Shown: positions 17,462 to 26,200 of the stretch, one piece after another | How positions within the stretch are numbered: the stretch's first letter is position 1 | How the letters are laid out: every line of letters begins with the position of its first letter | Source of the DNA: Aldehydirespirator sp965219165 | GTDB taxonomy: Bacteria; Actinomycetota; Acidimicrobiia; Acidimicrobiales; Aldehydirespiratoraceae | Direction of reading: 5' to 3' | Assembly (NCBI GenBank): GCA_965219165.1 | Contig: CBDCMW010000002.1 | Location: 1,426,001 to 1,490,000, forward strand | Length of the DNA: 64,000 bases | The notes under the pieces: generated by a model | What the model was told of the DNA's origin: nothing | Seen by the model: the letters and a program-made list of their open reading frames with translations, nothing else | Databases searched by the model: none | Made by a program: the position numbers and the translations under genes

Positions 17462-19625
17462 GTGACTGCGATCCCGGACTTCGCGCAGGTGGAGCTGCAC
17501 GACGGCGACGCTGCAGCCCGCCCGGCCGCGGCGCCCGCCGATGTCCCGGTGTTCGAGACGCCCGAGGGCATCTCCGTGCCGCCGCTGGCAGGCCCTGCCG
17601 ACCTTGAGGGCGCCGACTTCGTGGCCAGCTATCCGGGTCTGCCGCCGTTCGTGCGCGGGCCGTATCCCACCATGTATGTGACCCGGCCCTGGACCATCCG
17701 CCAGTACGCCGGGTTCTCCACCGCCGAGGAGTCCAACGCGTTCTACCGGCGCAATCTGGCCGCCGGCCAGCGGGGCCTGTCGGTCGCCTTCGACCTGCCC
17801 ACCCACCGCGGCTACGACTCCGACAACGGCAGGGTGTCGGGCGACGTGGGCATGGCCGGGGTGGCCATCGACTCGATCCTCGACATGCGGGTCCTGTTCG
17901 ACGGAATCCCGCTCGACAAGATGACGGTGTCGATGACCATGAACGGCGCCGTGCTGCCGGTGCTCGCCCTCTACGTGGTGGCCGCGGAGGAGCAGGGCGT
18001 GCAGCCTGAGCAGCTCGCCGGGACCATCCAGAACGACATTCTCAAGGAGTTCATGGTCCGCAATACGTTCATCTACCCGCCGGCACCATCGATGAGGATC
18101 GTGGCCGACATCATCGCCTTGACCGCCGAGCGGATGCCCCGGTTCAACTCGATCTCGGTTTCCGGCTACCACATGCAGGAGGCCGGCGCCACGCTCGACA
18201 TCGAGCTGGCCTACACCCTCGCCGACGGTGTGGAGTACGTCCGCGCCGGCCTCGCCGCGGGGCTCGGCATCGACGAGTTCGCGCCCCGGCTCAGCTTCTT
18301 CTGGTGCGTGGGCATGAACTTCTTCATGGAGGTGGCCAAGCTGCGGGCCGCACGGCTGCTGTGGGCCCGGCTCATGAGCCAGTTCGAGCCCCAGGATCCC
18401 CGCTCGCTGTGCCTGCGGGCCCATTGCCAGACCAGCGGCTGGAGCCTCACCGCCCAGGATCCGTACAACAACGTGGTCCGGACCTGCGTCGAAGCCATGG
18501 CCGCCACCCAGGGTCACACCCAGTCGTTGCACACCAACGCCTTCGATGAGGCCATCGCTCTGCCCACCGACTTCTCGGCCCGAATCGCCCGCAACACCCA
18601 GCTGTTCCTCCAGCACGAGTCGGGCATCACCCGCACCGTGGACCCCTGGGGCGGCAGCTACCACGTGGAGCGGCTTACCAAGCTGCTGGCCGATCGAGCC
18701 TGGGCTCACATCTGCGAGATCGAGGAGTTGGGTGGGATGGCTGCGGCCATCTCCACGGGCCTTCCCAAGCTGCGCATCGAGGAGGCTGCGGCCCGGACGC
18801 AGGCTCGCATCGACTCGGGCCGCCAGGCCGTGGTCGGCGTGAACCGCCACCGCGTGCAAGACGGCGCGGATGCATCTGTGGAGGTCCGCCGCATCGACAA
18901 CGCGGAGGTCCGTCGCTGCCAGATCACCCGGCTCGAGGAGTTGCGGCGCCAGCGGGACGAGCCGCCCCTTCGGGCTGCCCTGGAGGCGCTGATCGAAGCG
19001 GCCCGCACCGGTGAGGGCAACCTGCTGGCGCTGTCGATAGACGCGGCCCGGGCCAGCGCCACCGTCGGAGAGATCAGCGACGCGCTCGAAACCGTCTACG
19101 GTCGTCATGTGGCCGAGATCAGAGCGGTGGAGGGCGTGTACCGCGAGGAGGCCCGATCGCCGGGCTCCGGCCCGGGTGACGACGCCGACGACATCGACTA
19201 TGTGCGAGGCCGGGTGGACGACTTCGCCGACCGCCGGGGGCGCCGGCCCCGCATCCTGGTGGCGAAGGTCGGGTCAGGACGGCCACGACCGGGGCCAGAA
19301 GGTGATCGCCACCGCGTTCGCCGATCTCGGCTTCGACGTGGACGTGGGGCCGCTGTTCGCCACCCCGGCCGAGGTGGCCCGCCAGGCCGTGGAGGCCGAT
19401 GTGCACGTGGTCGGGGTGTCGTCGCTGGCGGCGGGCCATCTCACGCTGGTGCCCGAACTGCGCGACGAGCTGGTGCTCCTGGCCGCGCCGATATCGCCAT
19501 TGTCGTGGGCGGGGTCGTCCCCGCCGCCGACGTGGACGAACTGCTGGCGGCGGGCGCGAGTCGCGGTGTACCCGCCCGGCACAGTGATCTCCGAGGCCGC
19601 CGCCGAGTTGCTGGAGCACCTGTAG
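17462..19625 (+). CDS. Methylmalonyl-CoA mutase, large-subunit type (three single-base indels in the B12 domain as sequenced)
   Basis: Adenosylcobalamin-dependent isomerase converting methylmalonyl-CoA to succinyl-CoA. The TIM-barrel substrate domain (about residues 50-560) is complete, with RPWTIRQYAGFS, SVAFDLPTHRGYDSD and SGYHMQEAGA. The C-terminal B12-binding domain is present but split between frames. Removing one base near 19274 restores GQDGHDRGQK with the cobalamin-ligating histidine. Adding one near 19481 restores RADIAIVVGG. Removing one near 19562 restores VYPPGTVISEAA up to the TAG at 19625. Uncorrected, the frame runs into nonsense to 19666. An MeaB chaperone gene follows. Recent decay or sequence error are both possible; other short isomerases of the family are a minor alternative. 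Confidence 0.85.
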
Positions 19626-19659
19626 GGATGAGTTCCGAGGCCCACCCGCAGGCCTTGCC

Positions 19660-19706
19660 AAATTGATGCAGTTCGCCCCATGTATGGTGGTCAACTGCAT
19701 CAATTT
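19660..19706. promoter_or_regulatory. 14-bp perfect inverted repeat upstream of meaB
   Basis: Arms AAATTGATGCAGTT (19660-19673) and AACTGCATCAATTT (19693-19706) are exact complements separated by 19 bp. They are strikingly AT-rich in this GC-rich segment and lie just before the MeaB start at 19722. This fits an operator for a dimeric regulator better than a terminator, as no T-run follows; an RNA hairpin in the leader is the alternative. Confidence 0.55.
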
Positions 19707-19721
19707 CGGTGGGGGACACCG

Positions 19722-20678
19722 ATGGATGACCTGATCGCCGGTGTGCTGGCTGGGGACCGCACAGCCATGGGCCGCGCCATCACCCTGGTGGAGTCGACCC
19801 GGCCCGATGACCGCCGTCTCGCCCAAGAGCTGCTCGCGCGGCTGCTGCCCCACGCGGGAGGAGCCCACCGGGTGGGTATCAGCGGCGTCCCCGGTGCGGG
19901 CAAGTCGACGCTGATCGACTCTCTGGGCACCCGGCTCACCGGTGCCGGCCACCGGGTCGGTGTGCTGGCAGTCGATCCCTCGAGCATGATCACGGGCGGA
20001 TCGATCCTGGGCGACAAGACCCGCATGGCCAGGCTGGCTGCCGACGACAACGCCTTCATCCGACCGTCGCCTTCGGCGGGCACGCTCGGTGGCGTGACCA
20101 GCACGACCCCGCGCGTGATCACCGTCCTGGAGGCGGCCGGCTATGACGTGGTGCTGGTCGAGACGATGGGCGTCGGCCAGTCGGAGGCGGCCGTGCATGC
20201 GTCGGTCGACTGCCTGTGCGTGCTGGCTCTGGCCGGCGCGGGCGACGAGCTGCAGGCAGTCAAGAGGGGCCTGCTGGAGCTGGCCGATGTGCTGGCCGTG
20301 AACAAGGCCGACGGCGCAACGAGCAGGCGGCCCGGCTGGCCGCGGCCGAGATCCGACGGGCCCTGCCCCTGCTGGCACCCGAGCAGCGGGACGGGCCGCC
20401 CCCGGTGATGGTTGTCTCGGCCGACCGGCGCGGGCGTGGACGAGCTGTGGGACAGCATCGTCGAGCACCGCCGCCTGCTCGAGGCCTCGGGTGGCCTGGC
20501 CCGCCGCCGGGCCCGGGGCCGCCTGGCCTGGATGCAAGTGCTGCTGGAGCGCCGCCTGCTGGAGCAGTTCGAGTCTCAGCCCGGCCTGGCCGACCGCCGG
20601 GCCGAGCTGGAACAGGCCATCGAGCAGGGCCAGATGACCCCCGAAGCCGCCGTCGACAAGCTGCTGCCTGGTCCATAG
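19722..20678 (+). CDS. meaB: MeaB/ArgK-type G-protein chaperone of methylmalonyl-CoA mutase (two frameshifts as sequenced)
   Basis: P-loop GTPase that protects and reloads methylmalonyl-CoA mutase. The Walker A motif GVPGAGKST is near residue 55; VLAVDPSS, GSILGDKTRM, VETMGVGQSE and NKADG follow in the family order. After NKADG the frame breaks near 20317 (one base seems missing) and continues as NEQAARLAAAEIRRALP in another frame. It breaks again near 20423 (one extra base) before TGAGVDELWDSI and the C-terminal dimerisation arm ending at 20678. Corrected length is close to the usual 320 residues. ATG 19722 is supported by a GGGGGA element upstream. Confidence 0.8.
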
Positions 20679-20739
20679 CAACATCGCTTGACACTGCTGA
20701 CAAGGCCGAGGAACTCCTGGCCGGCTACGTTGGCAATTC

Positions 20740-21445
20740 GTGAGGTCGCTGAGCGACTACCTTGACCTGACAGCAGAGCAGGCGCGCTCGCAGTGGGGTC
20801 AGATCCTGCGGCGGCAGCCCAGGAAGCGCCAAGAAGCCTTCACACCGGTGGAGGCGATCTTGTGCTACGGGTTGTTCTTTGTGGTCGATCCTCACCGATA
20901 CGGGGGCGGATCGATGCATCGGGCGCCGCAGATCGTGCACGACCTGGCCCGTCTCTTCGTGAGACCACCGGGATCGATCACCAACAAGATGATGAACTTG
21001 GACGGCTCGAGGGCCAATGCAGGCAAGCACGAGTGGCGGTTCTTCGCTGAGATGGCCGCCGATAGCAGTCACTTTCCGAGCGTTTTGCGGGTTCTCTCCC
21101 CAGTCGCTGCCTCGCCACAAGCTGCTGGTGGCCTCACACATCAAGCCATGGGCACAGTGCGACAGCCGGGAGAGGCTCGACGTGAGCAACGGAGTGACCG
21201 CCTGCGGTGTGCACGACGCCGCCTTCGACACCGGGCTCATCACCGTTAATGGTGGCCTACGGGTGCACCTGGCTCGCAAGTTGCAGGTAAGCGTCAGGAA
21301 CGATCCCGGCGCCGACAACTACTTCGGGACGGTGCTCAGATCGAGGCTGATCCTTTCTGCCGACGGCGTCAGACCCGGTAAGGCCTACTTGGAGTGGCAC
21401 CAGCAACGGGTCTACGTCGGAGAGCTTGCGGGCGAGTCGGTGTGA
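20740..21445 (+). pseudogene. HNH endonuclease gene, frameshifted
   Basis: The first ~110 residues (from GTG 20740) read as the N-terminal part of a restriction-like HNH endonuclease family: FTPVEAILCYGLFFVVDP and HDLARLFVRPPGSITNKM. From about 21110 the continuation is in another frame: HKLLVASHIKPWAQ, NGVTACGVHDAAFDTGLI. These are the HNH core residues ASHI, N and H. The CxxC stretch normally found before the first histidine is missing, so a deletion plus frameshift around 21080-21115 is likely. It lies 61 bp beyond the MeaB stop and is probably an acquired nuclease that decayed. Confidence 0.65.
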
Positions 21446-21481
21446 GCGGCTCGAATGCGGTCTGTCGCGCAGGCTGACGCC

Positions 21482-23208
21482 TCAGCGACGCAGATCGCCG
21501 TGGATTTCTTTGGCGAAGTTGAGCAAGTCACCTCGACTTCCCTCTCTAGCCACTCGCCTAAGCGTGTATCCGAGGGCACTGTCGTCGTCGAGGTGTTGGC
21601 GGACATAGTCCAACGCGTCGCTGAGGTTCACGCCACGGGTGACGGGTCTGTCTTGTAGGCCATCGCGATTCTGCGACTGTCTATTGCGGCTGCCGCGGTA
21701 CCGGGACTTGCTCGCGGGAGCCGGAGGCGGGGTCAGGTCGTTGTCTGCTTCTAGTGGCCTGACCTCCGGGCGGCGCTTGATCAGCAGCGTTTGGCCGAAG
21801 TTGGTTGTGACCCACTCCCAGGCGAAGTCTCGTCCACGCGGGCTGTGTATATGGAGCCAGCCTCCAGCGGCGTCGCGGGCCCGAGGCCTTCAACCGCCAG
21901 ATTGCCGTTGTCGCTAACCAACGCATCTGCGTGGGTCTGCGGCGCAGACCACGTGAGAAGGTCGGGATACGTGTGATTGTTGGCCTGCTCTCCCCTTGAG
22001 ACAGCGATCAGTCGCTCGGCCTCTCTTTGGAGGTATGCGCTGTCAAGAGGGTCTTCGGGCAGGTCGGCCGTGCCGTCGCAGGCGCCCAGCAAGGCTCCAG
22101 CCATGGTCGCGATCGTGTCGGTGTCTGTCCCGATGGCGTTCGCTGCGGCGACCACGCCGTCGTGGGCCTTCGGGGCTGCGGACGCTAGCGCTACGGCGGC
22201 AACGGTCGTGAGAATCCCGCTGCCCTGTTGCTCGTCGGCTCTGAGCCCCAGACGGTCAACGACTCCCGCGTACGCCGTGTCGATGCCATCCGCCGCCTCC
22301 ATGCAATCCGTGGCTGCCCGTATGGCGGCGAACAACTCATCGACCGTCTGTCGCCAGACGTTGCTGAACCTCTCACCGCTCGCTTGCTCCCACAGACCCG
22401 TCCAAGTCGATCCCAGAATGGAGTGCTCCTCGATCAAGCGAAGCGTGTCACCGACTCTGGCTGCGATGTCCACGCATGCGTCGGAGTCCGGAACAGTGCC
22501 CGTGCTGAGGCAGTGAGCGAGCGTCGCGGCATGGAAGCAGGCTCCAACGATGGCGCGAGGGTGTCCATGGGTGCACACGCTGTCTGTGATCACGCCGAGC
22601 ATGTAGTCATCCCTGAGGTCCTGCGAGGCCCAGACGTGTGGCTGGATGCGCATGGCCGCACCGTTGCCGCCAGCATTCGTCCACCCAGGGAAGGTGTTCG
22701 CGTACCACAGCGTCCGCGGCTTCCCGAGGTTCTTGGCCGCCGCCTTTGAGGCTCGGCCACCACCGAGTGCATAGGAGAGCCACACGGGGAGCTCGATCCG
22801 GGCGAAGGTCTCGACATCGAAGCCATGACGGCTTATCGAGCGGACTACTGCCATTCGCAGTTGAGTGTCATCGGACCAGCACCCGGCGGGTAGCAGCACA
22901 TCGACGCCCCACTTGCCGCCGATCCGTCGCTTCCAATTCATCAGGTGGTCCAGGGGCGCGCCCTGCGTTCGCTGGTCGAGCCCCTTCCGGTCCACCAGTT
23001 CGCTGATGAAGCCAAGCGCGTCGCCGTACGCCGCCCACATCATCGAGCCCCGCGTTCTCGCCGCTCGGTTGTTGCCGACGTCGTAGGCGCTCGCATCGGG
23101 GCTTGCGGTCGAAACGCTCGCTAGGGCGTGAGTCCGGGCCGATTGTTCGCTGCTGTCGTTGCTGAGGAGGCCAGGCAGTTGTTGAGAGGCTGGGCTCGAG
23201 TCCGTCAT
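21482..23208 (-). CDS. ADP-ribosylglycohydrolase family protein (C-terminal part out of frame)
   Basis: Members of this family remove ADP-ribose from proteins or nitrogenase-type targets using a di-magnesium centre. Residues ~55-380 contain SMMWAAYGDALG, GCWSDDTQLRMAV (first metal site) and GTDTDTIATMAGALLGA (second metal site). The frame ends at 21781. In the -1 frame the DNA from about 21890 down to the TGA at 21482-21484 encodes protein-like sequence: GGWLHIHSPRGRDFAWEWV, then FGQTLLIKRRPE and ALDYVRQHLDDDSALGYT. The protein was therefore probably about 130 residues longer. The ATG at 23208 overlaps the TGA of a 43-codon ORF. Confidence 0.75.
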
Positions 23209-23336
23209 TGGAATGCCTCCGGGTTCAGTTCGATCTTAGGCTCGTGAGGGAAGGGCCACAGGGTGGCCTTGACGGTGTCGTACGTGTCGCCGTCGCTCAC
23301 CGTGAGTGTGTGCAGGTGAGACTGCTGCCGCTCCAT
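23205..23336 (-). CDS. 43-codon ORF coupled to the ADP-ribosylglycohydrolase gene
   Basis: Minus-strand frame starting ATG at 23336 and ending TGA at 23205-23207, overlapping the next start as ATGA. The product contains LHTLTVSDGDTYDTVKATLW and ends KIELNPEAFQ. It reads like the tail of a larger protein. The overlap implies it was translated just before the glycohydrolase, so it may be what is left of a partner gene (for example an ADP-ribosyltransferase), but no such domain can be seen. It begins 22 bp after the Crp-type gene. Confidence 0.4.
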   Translation of the reverse strand: MERQQSHLHTLTVSDGDTYDTVKATLWPFPHEPKIELNPEAFQ

Positions 23337-23358
23337 ACGCGGACTGCTCCGCCCACCG

Positions 23359-24087
23359 TCAGCGGGCGCGGAGGGTCAGGTTCTTGCGGTTTGTGATCTT
23401 GTAGTGGCGGTGGTCGTGGGTGATCCAGCCCAGCCTGACGAAGGCATGGATCGCCTTGTTGACCCGCTCGCGGCTGGCGCCGACCATGGAGGCGAGCTCC
23501 TCCTGGGTGAGGGGCATCTCGAACTCGTCCTCGCCGCCCGCCATTTCCAGCAACCGCTTGGCAGTGCGGCCCATCACGTCCAGGAACACTGTGTCAGACA
23601 GGGCTCGGTCCGTCGCCCTCAGCCGCCGGGCCAGAAGCTGTACCGCGCTCCACAACGCTGTCGGGTGGTCCTCGTAGAGCAGGCGCAGCTCCGCGTAGGG
23701 CACTACCAGCACCTTGGACTCCTCCAAGGCTCGGGCTTGCGCCGAACGGTCTTGGCCGTCGAGGAACCCCAGCTCACCGAACAGCTCGCCGGGACCCATC
23801 AGGGCCAGCAGCGACTCCCGCCCGTCCTCCGATTCCTGGGCTATCGCGATCCGCCCCGCCATCACCAGGTAGAACTCATGCGGCTCGGCGCCCTCCTCGA
23901 ACAGAACGACGTTGCGCTGCAGCGAGCGCACCGTCCCGGCGGCCGCGATGTGGTCGAGCTGCTCGTCGTCGAGCTCGACGAAGAGGATCGTTTCGCGCAG
24001 TGCCTCCCGAAGCTCCAACGGGGTTGTCCCGATAGTGGGTCCGGCCGCTGCGGAGGCAGTGTCGGGAAGAGAGGTGGTGTCGGGCAT
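23359..24087 (-). CDS. Crp/Fnr-family transcription regulator
   Basis: A 242-aa regulator. Residues ~30-145 form a cyclic-nucleotide-binding beta-barrel (VVLFEEGAEPHEFYLVMAGR; GPGELFGELGFL with the phosphate-binding cassette region). A dimerisation helix and a winged helix follow, with TQEELASMVGASRERVNKAI as the recognition element. Actinobacterial homologues (Crp/GlxR type) respond to cAMP. The ATG at 24087 precedes the normal length of the family. It diverges from ispD with very little space between the two genes. Confidence 0.92.
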   Translation of the reverse strand: MPDTTSLPDTASAAAGPTIGTTPLELREALRETILFVELDDEQLDHIAAAGTVRSLQRNVVLFEEGAEPHEFYLVMAGRIAIAQESEDGRESLLALMGPGELFGELGFLDGQDRSAQARALEESKVLVVPYAELRLLYEDHPTALWSAVQLLARRLRATDRALSDTVFLDVMGRTAKRLLEMAGGEDEFEMPLTQEELASMVGASRERVNKAIHAFVRLGWITHDHRHYKITNRKNLTLRAR

Positions 24088-24104
24088 AACAACGGCCCAC
24101 ACTA

Positions 24105-24839
24105 GTGGCGGTGGGTAACAGTGATCGCGAGCAACGCGGCGATTCCGTTCGGGGCGTGTGGGCCATCGTGGTGGCCGCCGGGGAGGGGCACCGATTCGGA
24201 GGCTCCAAGCAGTTCCGCCGCCTGGGGGACCGATGGGTGATCGACTGGGCCGTGCAAGGCGCAGCCCGCTGGTGTGAGGGAGTGGTAGTGGTGCTGCCCG
24301 AGGCACGCGCCGTCGGCGAGCAAGCCTGGAGGCCGTCGGTTCCGGACAGCCAATGTGCTGCACAGCTCGTCGTGGTGGCGGGCGGTGTGCTGCGCTCGGA
24401 CTCGGTGCGCTGCGGGCTGAGCCGGGTGCCCGACGACGCTGAGATCGTGCTGGTCCACGACGGCGCCCGGCCGCTGGCTGGCGACGGCGTGTTCGAGCGG
24501 GTGATCCGGGCGGTGCGTGACGGCGCGGGCGCAGCCGTCCCTGCAGTCGAGGTGACCGACACGATCCGCTGGCGCGGCGGCGGCACCGCCGATCGTCACA
24601 AGCTCTTGGCGGTGCAAACGCCCCAAGCGTTCCGGGCTGACACGCTGCGGGCCGCCCACGCCGACGGTGCCGACGCCACCGACGACGCCACGCTGGTGGA
24701 GGCGGTCGGGGCGAAGGTGGTGACAGTGGACGGCGATCACCGCAACCTCAAGATCACCGCGCCCCATGACCTGATAGTGGCCGAGGCTCTTCTGGCGTCC
24801 CGCGCGGAATCGGGCACGGGAGGAACCGACCATGGATGA
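24105..24839 (+). CDS. ispD: 2-C-methyl-D-erythritol 4-phosphate cytidylyltransferase
   Basis: Third step of the MEP isoprenoid pathway: MEP + CTP to CDP-ME. The nucleotide-binding signature AIVVAAGEGHRFGGSKQF is near residue 20, VLVHDGARPL near 115 and VTDTIRW near 150, ending with TAPHDLIVAEALL. It overlaps ispF by 8 nt. The first 17 codons (from GTG 24105) leave only 17 bp to the divergent Crp gene; GTG 24156, directly before the conserved core, is a realistic alternative start. Confidence 0.93.
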   Translation: MAVGNSDREQRGDSVRGVWAIVVAAGEGHRFGGSKQFRRLGDRWVIDWAVQGAARWCEGVVVVLPEARAVGEQAWRPSVPDSQCAAQLVVVAGGVLRSDSVRCGLSRVPDDAEIVLVHDGARPLAGDGVFERVIRAVRDGAGAAVPAVEVTDTIRWRGGGTADRHKLLAVQTPQAFRADTLRAAHADGADATDDATLVEAVGAKVVTVDGDHRNLKITAPHDLIVAEALLASRAESGTGGTDHG

Positions 24840-25356
24840 GGTTGGGATGCGGGTCGGGCAGGGCTTCGACGTGCACCGCTACAGCGACGATCCCGAACGG
24901 ACCCTGGTGCTGGGCGGGGTGCGCTTCGATCAAGAGCGCGGCCTGGACGGCCATTCCGACGCCGACGTCGTCGCCCACGCCTGCATAGAGGCGCTACTGG
25001 CGGCGGCCGGTCTTCCAGACATCGGCCAGTTCTTCAGCGACACCGACCCGGCCTGGGCCGGAGCCGACAGCCTCGATCTGCTGCGCCGCGCCGCAGAAGC
25101 GGTTCGCGAGGCGGGATGGGATCCTGTCAACGTGTCGTGCAGCGCGGTTCTCGACTCGCCCAGGCTGGCGCCTCACCGTGAGGTGATGCAGGAGCGACTC
25201 GGTGCCGCGGCGGGCGCACCCGTGACCGTCACCGGCCGCCGCAGCGAGGGCGTGGGCGCCCTGGGCCGCGGCGAGGGAGTGGCCGCCTGGGCGGTGGCTC
25301 TGGTGGCCCGGCGGTCCGGCGATCGGGAACGAGCCGGTACCGGTGAGCCGTTCTAG
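24832..25356 (+). CDS. ispF: 2-C-methyl-D-erythritol 2,4-cyclodiphosphate synthase
   Basis: Fifth MEP-pathway enzyme, forming the cyclodiphosphate with release of CMP. The metal site is GFDVHRY and DGHSDADVVAHA; SDTDPAWAGADSL is the flexible loop. The ATG at 24832 has GGAGGA 8-9 nt upstream; a second in-frame ATG at 24847 would also keep the conserved GQGFDVHR. It overlaps ispD upstream and rlmB downstream (14 nt), indicating a single operon. Confidence 0.95.
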   Translation: MDEVGMRVGQGFDVHRYSDDPERTLVLGGVRFDQERGLDGHSDADVVAHACIEALLAAAGLPDIGQFFSDTDPAWAGADSLDLLRRAAEAVREAGWDPVNVSCSAVLDSPRLAPHREVMQERLGAAAGAPVTVTGRRSEGVGALGRGEGVAAWAVALVARRSGDRERAGTGEPF

Positions 25357-26200
25357 CCGGTCGCGCCGTCCGCGCTCGGGGCCGACGCCGCGTTCGCGTT
25401 CTGGCGCGTCCGGCGACCGGCCGCGGGCCGCAAAGTCACCGGCACGCGACCGAAGCGGTCTGGGCGGGGAGCAGGTAGAGGGCCGCCAAGCGGTTCGGGA
25501 GTTGCTGCTGGCGGGCCGGCGGCGAACCCGAATGGTCATGCTCGCAAGAGGTCTCGATCCGGCCCCGATCATCGACCACATCGTGGAGCTGGCCCGCGAG
25601 CAGCGGACCACAGTCCGCGAGGTGAGCCGCTCCGAGCTCGACGCCACCGCCCGCACCGAGTCGCCCCAGGGCGTTGTTGCCCTGGCCGATCCGCTGCCCG
25701 AAGCCGACCTAGCCGAGCTGGTGGAGGCGCCGCGAGCGGGCGCCCCGTTCCTGCTGGCGCTGGACGGCATCACAGATCCGGGCAACTTTGGTGCGGTGCT
25801 GCGCACCGCCGAGTGCGCCGGCGTCACCGGGGTCGTGCTGCCCCGCCACCGCTCTGCCCGGATCACGCCGACGGTTGCGAAAGCGGCGGCGGGCGCGGTG
25901 GAGCATCTGAGGTTCGCGGTCGTGCCCGGCATGCCGTCCGCGCTGCGCACACTCAGCCGCCATGACGTGTGGACGGTCGGGCTCGACGCGGCGGGGACGC
26001 GGCCCCTTCACGAGCTTGAGCTATCGGGCGAGGCGGTGGCCCTGGTGCTCGGCTCCGAGGGCAGGGGCCTGTCGCGGCTCGTCGCCCAGCGCTGCGACGT
26101 GCTGGCGTCGATCCCCCTGCGCGGCGTGCTGGGATCGCTCAACGTGGCGGCCGCGGCCGCGGTGGCCTGCTTCGAGATTGCCCGCGGCCGCCCCGGCTAG
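25343..26200 (+). CDS. rlmB: SpoU/TrmH-family 23S rRNA 2'-O-methyltransferase (RlmB type)
   Basis: SAM-dependent ribose methyltransferase with the deep-trefoil-knot SPOUT fold. After a basic disordered N-terminal tail (residues 1-45, Arg/Ser-rich) comes the substrate-binding domain starting GRQAVRELL. The SPOUT domain has DGITDPGNFGAVLRTAE (motif 1), VLGSEGRGLS (motif 2) and IPLRGVLGSLNVAAA (motif 3). RlmB modifies G2251 in E. coli 23S rRNA; this target is inferred. GTG start within the 3' end of ispF. Confidence 0.88.
   Translation: MSRSSRSRRPRSGPTPRSRSGASGDRPRAAKSPARDRSGLGGEQVEGRQAVRELLLAGRRRTRMVMLARGLDPAPIIDHIVELAREQRTTVREVSRSELDATARTESPQGVVALADPLPEADLAELVEAPRAGAPFLLALDGITDPGNFGAVLRTAECAGVTGVVLPRHRSARITPTVAKAAAGAVEHLRFAVVPGMPSALRTLSRHDVWTVGLDAAGTRPLHELELSGEAVALVLGSEGRGLSRLVAQRCDVLASIPLRGVLGSLNVAAAAAVACFEIARGRPG

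Noticed and set aside
16081..19108. Long minus-strand open frames opposite the phosphotransferase and mutase genes
   Set aside because: The plus-strand genes carry catalytic motifs throughout; the antisense frames do not.
21880..21900. Programmed -1 ribosomal frameshift in the glycohydrolase gene
   Set aside because: No X-XXY-YYZ slippery heptamer in the zero frame was found at the possible junction; a simple indel is more economical.
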